Of a stretch of DNA of 25,148 nucleotides, positions 17,594 to 23,874 are shown piece after piece. Where the stretch lies: IMG/VR virus record IMGVR_UViG_3300042371_000004, positions 1 to 25,148 of that record. One strand, written 5' to 3'. Positions within the stretch are counted from its first letter, which is position 1. The number at the start of each line of letters is the position of its first letter. The stretch is from a virus. A program made the position numbers and the translations under genes. Under the pieces are notes generated by a model. The model had not been told where the DNA came from. It was given only the letters and a program-made list of their open reading frames with translations, and did no database searches.

Positions 17594-20296
17594 TTAACTG
17601 CCGACAACGATCTCTGTGGTAATGCCGACAATGGTCAGCGGGAGCGGGTCGCTCTGCCGAATGTAGATTTGACCGGACTGCGCCCATGTCGGGGTCATAG
17701 CAACGCTGACTTCATCGGACTTCAGGGCTGGCGGTGAACCGTACGGCTCGGTAATGCGTTGCTTGACTTCTGTCAACTTGTTTGCGTCAGGCCCGACAAA
17801 TACACCCGACGATTGGAACACCCGAATCCATGCCTGATTGACGTTCTTCACGCGCCCCTGCGCAAATGCGTCAATGTTCAATGCCACCGGCAGGGTCTGT
17901 AGGTCGCTTTGGTACGGCAGACCAACGTGAACCACTACCGATGCACGTTCAAGGACTGCTACCCCTCCGGTCACCACTACCTGCGGCATCACTGCCCCGT
18001 CGGCAAGGATGCTGACCGTCTTACCCTCAAGGTGCGACAGTCCGCTGACCGTGTCCCGTGCAAATGCCCACACAGCGGTCGGAGTTGCCCTGAGAGCGAC
18101 CGGAATGACCTTGTCCACCTTGGCTGTTGCCACAGTCGCGGAACTCGTAGCGAGGATCTTGAGGCGGTAGGAAGCACCTGTGGAATCTGTCAACACAATG
18201 GCATCGTTGACATCGGTGGTTCCGGGGTACACGAACAGGCTTGAGGAGGCGGTAATTGTCAGTACGTCTGCCGGCCCCCAGGTCGTGCCACCCGTCACCG
18301 TAACAGTTGTCGCGGTCGAGTTTGTGCCGTTAAACGTCGATCCCGCATCCACAAAGAAGCAGTCTTTGAGCAGGTTGACCTGCCGAGTTGCCATCCGCTC
18401 AACGTATCGCACCGAGTTGCCGTTGATAGTGCGTCGAACAATGACGTACAGGGAATCCTCGTTGCCTTCTGCGACAACGGTGCAGGACTCAAACACGCCG
18501 TCGGTGTCGTGCTGATGCCATGCACCGATCTGCTGTTCAGGGACATAGGTCAGCCCAAGCAGTTTGCCTGTCGTTGACACAAACCACAAGAGTGGCTGCG
18601 GCGACTTGGCGTAGCACATGTCAACAATGTTGAAGTTGTCGAACAGGTGTGCAGCGCGGATCGACAGGTCGCCAGTGATGAACCCGTTCGACTGCCATGA
18701 GTAGCCGAGTTCGCGAATGTGACCGCCTCTTGCAGCGCAGTACACCATGCTGTTGTTGATGATCTCAGGCTGCACGTTGCTTGCGCCAACGTACGACTGC
18801 GGACGCACAGACACCGTGGTTGGTGTGATCGCATCGCTGTTCACCGGGCTGACGCGCCATTCCGCTGCGCTGGTCAGGAGGATCAACTGTGTCAACGGGA
18901 TGACATGACGGATGGTGTTTGCTTCTCGCGCTGCGACACGGAAGTTGATTCGGTCATCGTCCTTGACAGGAAGCGAGTACGACATGTCGCTTTCGGTTCC
19001 TGAGCGCGTCATCCACATGCTTTGTGGCTCGTTCGTTGTGCCGGCAAACACCCGACGCTGCTCAAAGTAACTCACGGCCTGTGGGTAGTTCCCTGCCGAC
19101 ATAAACACCGGGTCAACGATGGGAGGCGTAATCCCCATGTCAGGCGCAATGTTGTTGTCAGTAAACGAATTGGTATCGGATTGTCCGATATAACCATACA
19201 AACCATTTTGCTTCTTGTAGATGTTGTATCGCAATGCCCCTGACACAGCCGTCCATGTCAAGTCATTCGACGCGCCTGTCACATTCAAGTTGTTGAATAC
19301 TGTCCCAGGTGAACTAGCAACACTTTCGTCAAACCCGTTTGCTGCAATAGATGTAATGACATAGAAGTTGTCAAGGTCTTGCGACTGATTGGCGTATTGA
19401 ACACTTCCACCACCTGTGTAAACACCAACAGGTGGATTGGTGCTGTTAAAGTGCGCCCCGGTCGTGTAATACTGCACTTCTAATTTAGTGCTAGGCGTGT
19501 TCTTATGGATAATCCAAAATCCATTTGCTTCTGTCATTCCAAGAACACCGCTAATTTCAACCGGATCTCCAAGAGCCAAATTGTGGTCGGCAACTGTTGT
19601 AATCACCGCAATTGCGGCGTTTGTAATGCCCGAAATATTGATTGATCGACCGCGATTCGCAGTTACCGTTGGCGCAGCAGGTGCTGCAACTGGCGACACA
19701 AATAAGATCGTTGACAGCGTCCACGTTGTTGCACCAAGCCGGCGCAACTCGCGTGGTGCGTAGTTTGGGTGGACGATGGTCAGCACATCGGCAGACTGCA
19801 CATAGTGCAAGTCGAACAGGTCAGCCTCTGCGTACGGGGTAGGGATCTCGTATGCGGCTGAAGGAATCAAATACCAATACGTTGCATTCGTTGGCAGATT
19901 GCCTGTTGACGCAAGGATGCAATAGTAGTTGTTGCCCAAGTAACTGACCATGCTCCCAACCGTGTATGGGGTCGCACCATTGTATGCCGCTCCGGTTCCT
20001 GCCAACAGCGTTGCGCCCTGCGTGTGGAACCGGATGTACCCATCACCAAGTTCAAGCACCATCGTTTGCGTTGTGCTGTAGGTGAACGGGATCAGTCGAG
20101 TGCGCTTTGCGCTGTTCTTGACCGCTCGCACAAACGCTGTTCCGGGTCGGTTCTCTGCCGGCCCTTGCGGCATGGCAATAAAGTTCCGCAACTTTGCCGC
20201 CCCGGTTTGAAACTTGACATCGTCAATGCGTCCAAACATCTCAGGCGACAACTCGCCGCCGGCGAACGAACGGAAGAAGGTGCGTGTCATCGGCAT
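17594..20296 (-). CDS. Tail nozzle protein (T7 gp12-like) with FCCH and Fn3-like insertions
   Basis: The product is 900 residues, longer than T7 gp12 (794). The N-terminus RSFAGGELSPEMFGRIDDVK and FIAMPQGPAENRPGTAFVR are typical of podovirus nozzle (tubular protein B) families. Residues about 212-300 carry the segment known in phage annotation as the ubiquitin-activating E1 FCCH domain (NISGITNAAIAVITTVADHN, then EISGVLGMTEANGFWII). The name reflects fold similarity and not ubiquitin chemistry. Residues about 305-390 resemble an Fn3-like sandwich (LTWTAVSGALRYNIYKKQNG, YGYIGQSD). Residues about 395 onward (SYFEQRRVFAGTTNEPQSMW) return to the nozzle core. The inserted modules are more AT-rich than the rest. 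The first ATG is two bases after the adaptor stop with AGGA inside that gene's end; a second in-frame ATG is two codons later. Confidence 0.85.
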   Translation of the reverse strand: MPMTRTFFRSFAGGELSPEMFGRIDDVKFQTGAAKLRNFIAMPQGPAENRPGTAFVRAVKNSAKRTRLIPFTYSTTQTMVLELGDGYIRFHTQGATLLAGTGAAYNGATPYTVGSMVSYLGNNYYCILASTGNLPTNATYWYLIPSAAYEIPTPYAEADLFDLHYVQSADVLTIVHPNYAPRELRRLGATTWTLSTILFVSPVAAPAAPTVTANRGRSINISGITNAAIAVITTVADHNLALGDPVEISGVLGMTEANGFWIIHKNTPSTKLEVQYYTTGAHFNSTNPPVGVYTGGGSVQYANQSQDLDNFYVITSIAANGFDESVASSPGTVFNNLNVTGASNDLTWTAVSGALRYNIYKKQNGLYGYIGQSDTNSFTDNNIAPDMGITPPIVDPVFMSAGNYPQAVSYFEQRRVFAGTTNEPQSMWMTRSGTESDMSYSLPVKDDDRINFRVAAREANTIRHVIPLTQLILLTSAAEWRVSPVNSDAITPTTVSVRPQSYVGASNVQPEIINNSMVYCAARGGHIRELGYSWQSNGFITGDLSIRAAHLFDNFNIVDMCYAKSPQPLLWFVSTTGKLLGLTYVPEQQIGAWHQHDTDGVFESCTVVAEGNEDSLYVIVRRTINGNSVRYVERMATRQVNLLKDCFFVDAGSTFNGTNSTATTVTVTGGTTWGPADVLTITASSSLFVYPGTTDVNDAIVLTDSTGASYRLKILATSSATVATAKVDKVIPVALRATPTAVWAFARDTVSGLSHLEGKTVSILADGAVMPQVVVTGGVAVLERASVVVHVGLPYQSDLQTLPVALNIDAFAQGRVKNVNQAWIRVFQSSGVFVGPDANKLTEVKQRITEPYGSPPALKSDEVSVAMTPTWAQSGQIYIRQSDPLPLTIVGITTEIVVGS

Positions 20297-20298
20297 GT

Positions 20299-20979
20299 TT
20301 ATCTTCCTGCTGACCAGGGAACGATGTGTTCCACCTTGATGTTTCGCATGTTTGAGTCACTTGTTCGCGCCTGAGACAAATACCCAGCCATCATCTGTAG
20401 GCATCGTTTCGCTTCACCTGACCCGGTGTCGCCCTTGATAATCGGCCCTGCAAGCATTGATGCCAAGTGCCATGACAACGTCATTACAAACAGCGGCGTG
20501 AACTTTGTCGGGTCAGACACAAGCGACTGATACCGGAGCATTGCACTCGCTTGGTTGGTGTAGATCACACCTGCACCAAGGGTGTCAGCCTCAACGGCGT
20601 ACGGCTGCGGGACGTACTGACCTGCGGCAATGAGCGGCGAGTAGTTGTGTCCAAATGACGGGCTGTCGGTAGGTACAAACTGCGTCGCGTAGTCGTTGGC
20701 AGCGTCAGGAGGCAGCACACTGACAATGGTCACGCAGTCACCAGGCACTGCGTATGCGTACTCCCATTCCGGCCACACGTTGGTCACCTGTGCAAGATTG
20801 ACACGCTTAGAACCGAAGTTCCAGTTGTGCATTTGCAGCAAGGAGTCGCGAGCAATGGGGTAGAACCGGGCGCACAAACCTGCCTGAAACGATGCTTCAG
20901 GCGGGTCAATGCTTGAGACTGTTGCCTCATCCCCGATGTGTGATAGTGCTAGGTTGCAAATATCGACTTCTGAACTCAA
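20299..20979 (-). CDS. Head-tail adaptor / tail tubular protein A (T7 gp11-like), TTG start
   Basis: From the TTG at 20979 the product is 226 residues beginning (M)SSEVDICNLALSHIGDEAT, a start typical of gp11-like adaptors, which commonly read SEVDICNxAL. Further features are FQAGLCARFYPIARDSLLQM, WNFGSKRVNL, WEYAYAVPGDCV and a helical C-terminus (MTLSWHLASMLAGPI). The protein would join the portal ring to the nozzle. The frame is open further upstream to an ATG at 21021, but that start would lie inside the terminator hairpin and adds residues unlike the family. The TTG has a perfect AGGAGGT six bases before it, so TTG is chosen. TTG is a weak start codon and may help keep adaptor copy number low compared with capsid. 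Confidence 0.88.
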   Translation of the reverse strand: MSSEVDICNLALSHIGDEATVSSIDPPEASFQAGLCARFYPIARDSLLQMHNWNFGSKRVNLAQVTNVWPEWEYAYAVPGDCVTIVSVLPPDAANDYATQFVPTDSPSFGHNYSPLIAAGQYVPQPYAVEADTLGAGVIYTNQASAMLRYQSLVSDPTKFTPLFVMTLSWHLASMLAGPIIKGDTGSGEAKRCLQMMAGYLSQARTSDSNMRNIKVEHIVPWSAGR

Positions 20980-20985
20980 TGTGCG

Positions 20986-20992
20986 ACCTCCT
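20986..20992 (-). promoter_or_regulatory. Strong Shine-Dalgarno that fixes the TTG start of the adaptor gene
   Basis: The minus strand reads AGGAGGT followed by CGCACA and TTG, a six-base spacer. It is the best ribosome binding site in the window and pairs with the weakest type of start codon. It begins just after the T-rich end of the terminator. Confidence 0.8.
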
Positions 20993-21000
20993 AGAAACAA

Positions 21001-21031
21001 GGGGGAGCCGTGGTTTCCCAACGACTCCCCC
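21001..21031 (-). terminator. Intrinsic terminator between the capsid and tail genes
   Basis: On the minus strand the RNA folds as GGGGGAG / CUCCCCC (7 pairs), then UCG / CGG (one U-G), a single bulged U, then UGG / CCA closing a GAAA tetraloop: 13 pairs in all. It is followed by UUGUUUCU. The inner pair is U-G on this strand but would be A-C on the plus strand, and only this side has a T-rich run, so the structure is oriented with the genes. It ends the head-gene transcript just before the first tail gene. Partial read-through is expected because no other promoter for the tail genes is visible. Confidence 0.8.
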
Positions 21032-21055
21032 CATGCGGCAAATCAAATCAAAGGA

Positions 21056-21271
21056 TCAACCCTCGTCAACGTCCGCTTCATCATCCGAAGACTTACGCTT
21101 GCCCTTGGCTTTCCACTTCCTTCCGGAAGCATCAACCGTTGGCTCACCGTTGCCTGTGCCTGTCACTAATTCGACACAGTCATTTGAATCTCCGTTGTAC
21201 TCAAAGACATCACCTTCCTCGCGGATGGAGTTGTCGATGTAGCACTTAACTTTGGCGCGATACATTGGCAT
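21056..21271 (-). CDS. Hypothetical 71-residue protein after the cement gene
   Basis: The product has 71 residues. The first half (YRAKVKCYIDNSIREEGDVF) looks like a small beta-barrel of the kind seen in many short phage proteins with a (K/R)V..YI....R..GDVFE pattern. The second half is low-complexity: a basic patch (GRKWKAKGKRKSS) followed by an acidic tail (DDEADVDEG). I cannot name a function. It starts with ATG and AGGA eight bases upstream, 13 bases after the cement stop; a second ATG follows two codons later. It is the last gene before the terminator, so it belongs to the head transcript and is likely made at high level. A role in head completion is inference. Confidence 0.7.
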   Translation of the reverse strand: MPMYRAKVKCYIDNSIREEGDVFEYNGDSNDCVELVTGTGNGEPTVDASGRKWKAKGKRKSSDDEADVDEG

Positions 21272-21284
21272 GGTTGAATCCTAA

Positions 21285-21782
21285 TTACGCAACGGTGAAT
21301 CCGGAGGCGTAGAACTTCTTGCCATCCTGAATGTCAGAAGTGATGTAAGCGCACACAGCACCCGTGGTTGGGGTTGAACCGAGAGTGCTATATCGCGCTC
21401 CCAAGTACCGCGCACCAACACCCGAGCCGCCTGTTGCCTTGTAAATACCAGGCGTGAGGCGAACGTAGTACGAGTTTCCTGCTGGGGTCAGATCAGCAAG
21501 TGCAATTGCACCCGAAGATCCACCAGCAACAATGCCCGTAGTAAGAGCAGCATTGGTCGCGTAAATCACTTCAAACTGAAGCGAAGTAAGCGTGTTATAC
21601 GCTTCGGTAAGCGTGAACACCATGTACAGATCTTCGCCTTCGCCGATGTCGCGAGCAACGCCAAGATCAATACTGTTTGTGGAAACGACCGGGGTTCCCG
21701 CGACAGGCAAAGCAGCCTGTCCGGTGATTGATCCGGTTGCCGGAACAGTTCCGGAAACGACTGATAGTGATTCAATAATCAT
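21285..21782 (-). CDS. Capsid cement protein, Bbp16-like
   Basis: The 165-residue protein directly follows the major capsid gene. The pattern NSIDLGVARDIGEGEDLYMV, FTLTEAYNTLTSLQFEVIYA, then LTPAGNSYYVRLTP and GARYLGARYST matches, from memory, the Bbp16 family, the cement protein of BPP-1 that stabilises the capsid shell. It is an all-beta sequence without membrane segments or Cys. The ATG is preceded by AAAGGAATTACTCAC, whose ACTCAC spacer is shared with the major capsid gene; both products are needed in hundreds of copies. There is a 28-base gap from the capsid stop. Confidence in the family rests on sequence style plus position, which agree. Confidence 0.85.
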   Translation of the reverse strand: MIIESLSVVSGTVPATGSITGQAALPVAGTPVVSTNSIDLGVARDIGEGEDLYMVFTLTEAYNTLTSLQFEVIYATNAALTTGIVAGGSSGAIALADLTPAGNSYYVRLTPGIYKATGGSGVGARYLGARYSTLGSTPTTGAVCAYITSDIQDGKKFYASGFTVA

Positions 21783-21810
21783 GTGAGTAATTCCTTTCTA
21801 GGAAATTGAC

Positions 21811-22848
21811 TTAGGAAACTTGCGACTCGGTGTTGATGAGCGAATCGACCTTGCGGATTGGAACGCCTTGGAACGACAACCATGAGTTTGGCATACCAAA
21901 CTGCGAAAGACCTTCGTTGACCTTGAGAACATACTGACTCTTGTCCATCGCCTGGATGGCAAGACCACTATGAACAGTACGGTTCATGTAGAAGGCAGCG
22001 CGACCCATTGACAGATTTGGGATGCGGTAAATGGCGCGTGACATCATCTTGATAAGGTTGGTTGCAGCAGATGCGGCCTGACCGTTTGTACCGGCAATCA
22101 AGTCGGTGGTGTTGATGTTGCAGATACGAACAACATAACGCCAATCCTTCACAACAAGACCGTTCTTCCACTGATAGCGGGTCGCATACGCTTGCATGCG
22201 GTTGCTGCTGTCGTAGACGGTCTGTTCGCCAAGATCCTCATGCACAAGTCCTGCTTTGGAACCCTTGGGGAACGGGCAGTACACGGTGTTGTCGCCCCAC
22301 ACAACGAGGTACACCGAGGTGCTTGCAGTGCCTGAGTATGTACTAGAACCCTTAGCGTCCAATACGTTGGCAATGTTGCCAGCACCAGTAAGTGCGGAGT
22401 AACGAGGAGCAAGACCAAGGTACGACTTTGGTTCGGTGGCAGGATTGCCGTAGAACAAGGTCGTTGCCTGAGTTTGATTCATCGCCTCAAGGAATGCGGT
22501 GTCTTCGGACAAACGGAATTGAGCCGTGTTGCCGTTGAGCATTGCAAGATCCTTGTCAACTTCGGAACGAGCCTCAAGGATGCCGCATGCTTCGTCAACC
22601 TGTGCGGTCGATGACTTGCTGTTTGGGATGCCTTGATTGAGTGCGCGCCAATACACGGTTGGAAGACCAGTACGAATGACTACGCGCTCGCCGGTTGGCA
22701 GATTGCCTTCCTTGAACACAGCGTCCTCAAGGACTTCGTTGGTTTGCGACAGAAGTTCGGCGATAATTGGAACGGTACCGTTTGGATCTAAACGCTTCGC
22801 CCAGTCGGCGAGTGTTAGATTGCTATTGCTATTTGCGATTACTGCCAT
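21811..22848 (-). CDS. Major capsid protein, epsilon15 gp7 / BPP-1 Bbp17 type (HK97 fold)
   Basis: The product has 345 residues. It begins MAVIANSNSNLTLADWAKRL and continues with AELLSQTNEVLEDAVFKEGN, TGLPTVYWRALNQGIP and EVDKDLAMLNG, then MNQTQATTLFYGNPATEPKS. This is the typical opening of gp7-type major capsid proteins: an N-terminal arm and long helix, then conserved E-loop and P-domain segments. The C-terminal part (SWLSFQGVPIRKVDSLINTE) closes the A-domain. No delta domain or protease cleavage site is obvious, so assembly depends on the separate scaffold upstream. The ATG has AAGGAAACACTCAC before it, a strong ribosome binding site. Gene order with scaffold before and cement after is that of BPP-1. 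Confidence 0.93.
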   Translation of the reverse strand: MAVIANSNSNLTLADWAKRLDPNGTVPIIAELLSQTNEVLEDAVFKEGNLPTGERVVIRTGLPTVYWRALNQGIPNSKSSTAQVDEACGILEARSEVDKDLAMLNGNTAQFRLSEDTAFLEAMNQTQATTLFYGNPATEPKSYLGLAPRYSALTGAGNIANVLDAKGSSTYSGTASTSVYLVVWGDNTVYCPFPKGSKAGLVHEDLGEQTVYDSSNRMQAYATRYQWKNGLVVKDWRYVVRICNINTTDLIAGTNGQAASAATNLIKMMSRAIYRIPNLSMGRAAFYMNRTVHSGLAIQAMDKSQYVLKVNEGLSQFGMPNSWLSFQGVPIRKVDSLINTESQVS

Positions 22849-22867
22849 GTGAGTGTTTCCTTATAAA

Positions 22868-23533
22868 TTAGGACTGTTTGGAATAAAGGAAGGCTGCTTG
22901 GCTGGCGAAGTCTCGCGGCCGTCCCTGTGTAGGGGCTGCACCGTTTGCTTGTCCAACGTAGCGGTCTTCGGAAATTGACTTACCCGCTCGGAACATAAAC
23001 CGGATGAACTCCGGGTGATTTCCAAGACCGGATTCGTTCAGTAGTGATCGAAGTTCAGGTGTCCCGAACTGGTCGAGTGCTTTCTTCGCGGTTGACAGGT
23101 TCTCGGAGAGTTTCTCTCCACCGAACTCCTTGTCAACCTTTGAACTGTCCGCCCATTGTGTGCGGAGGGTCTCGATCTGCTGGGCTTGACGCGCCTCCAT
23201 CTTTGGAGCCATGCGGTCAAGTACCTTCTGTGCAGCATCCTGGGTCAGGTTCAATTCCTTTGCAACTTCAGCGAATGCGGTTAGCACTTCTGCGTCGAAT
23301 GCTTTGCCTTCTGAGGCTTTGAATTCGTACTTTTCGGGTGCGCCCTGTGGAGCGTCAACCTTTGTTGCGTCGGGTTCGACAGCCTTGGTTGCATCCGCAA
23401 CTTGCTGTTCCTGTCCTTCGGTTGCTTTGCCACCGTAGAGCGCGTCAGCAATGCTTACATCGCTCTTGGGTGCAGCGTCAGCGACAGCAGTGTCATTGGT
23501 TGTTGCTGTTGTCGTTGTCAGTGTGTCTGCCAT
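22868..23533 (-). CDS. Capsid assembly scaffolding protein
   Basis: The protein has 221 residues. The first ~65 are disordered and rich in Thr, Ala, Asp and Val (TTTTATTNDTAVADAAPKSD). Then come PEKYEFKASEGKAFDAEVLT, AFAEVAKELNLTQDAAQKVL and a helix with RMAPKMEARQAQQIETLRTQ, then FGGEKLSENLSTAKKALDQF and NHPEFIRFMFRAGKSISEDR. Disordered acidic start, helical middle and a short C-terminal segment before the major capsid gene is the usual layout of podovirus scaffolds. The PE.YEF, AQ..L and HPE...F motifs are common in them. The ATG (GAAGGAACACA upstream) lies inside the end of the upstream gene with a 41-base overlap. I see no protease motif, so the scaffold is probably released and not cleaved. 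Confidence 0.87.
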   Translation of the reverse strand: MADTLTTTTATTNDTAVADAAPKSDVSIADALYGGKATEGQEQQVADATKAVEPDATKVDAPQGAPEKYEFKASEGKAFDAEVLTAFAEVAKELNLTQDAAQKVLDRMAPKMEARQAQQIETLRTQWADSSKVDKEFGGEKLSENLSTAKKALDQFGTPELRSLLNESGLGNHPEFIRFMFRAGKSISEDRYVGQANGAAPTQGRPRDFASQAAFLYSKQS

Positions 23534-23834
23534 TGTGTTCCTTCACCATCGTTGGGTACAACTCCGGGCAAAGCGAGTGGATCATGTCGAGGGTACGCAG
23601 TCCAAAGTTCCGGTTTCCTTCTGCAAAAGCCATTGCCATTGCATTAGTGTTGAAACTAAGCCTAAATACTCCAGCCTGATCTAGATGTCGCCACAAGAAT
23701 CGGCGACCTCGCTTGCTACTCATCAACCACTTGATATCCGATTCCTCGACTTCCTTGGACAGTTTGTCGCGCAGATCGCGTTCTGCTTTCGTGCGCTCTT
23801 GTCCACGGATGTCGAGCGGGTCATAGTTGCTCAT
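23493..23834 (-). CDS. Bbp19-like phage protein
   Basis: The product has 113 residues. The core DIKWLMSSKRGRRFLWRHLD, QAGVFRLSFNTNAMAMAFAE and GNRNFGLRTLDMIHSLCPEL matches the Bbp19-like phage domain pattern (D...LM....GRRFLW..L...GVFR.SF........F.EG.RN.GL..L), a small helical protein found between portal and scaffold genes in BPP-1-like phages. Its function is unknown to me; position suggests head assembly. The N-terminus is charged (ERTKAERDLRDKLSKEVEES) and probably helical. The ATG at 23834 has no good Shine-Dalgarno sequence, and the gap upstream contains the 12-bp repeated motif. The 3' end overlaps the scaffold gene by 41 bases in another frame, which links translation of the two. Confidence 0.85.
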   Translation of the reverse strand: MSNYDPLDIRGQERTKAERDLRDKLSKEVEESDIKWLMSSKRGRRFLWRHLDQAGVFRLSFNTNAMAMAFAEGNRNFGLRTLDMIHSLCPELYPTMVKEHNGRHTDNDNSNNQ

Positions 23835-23862
23835 TGGATAAATTTAGCGAGCGTTATTCACA

Positions 23863-23874
23863 ATACGGGTACTA
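23863..23874 (-). repeat. Intergenic 12-bp motif, copy 2
   Basis: On the minus strand this reads TAGTACCCGTAT; its first three bases are the stop codon of the portal gene, and the rest lies in the 37-base gap before the Bbp19-like gene. It is identical to 6211-6222, which also follows a stop codon directly. GTG precedes both copies, with an extra A at copy 1. Confidence 0.4.

Noticed and set aside
20299-21021. ATG start at 21021 for the adaptor gene
   Set aside because: It lies inside the terminator hairpin, lacks a Shine-Dalgarno sequence at the right distance, and adds GNHGSPLFLGGRT, which is unlike the family. The TTG at 20979 has a perfect AGGAGGT.
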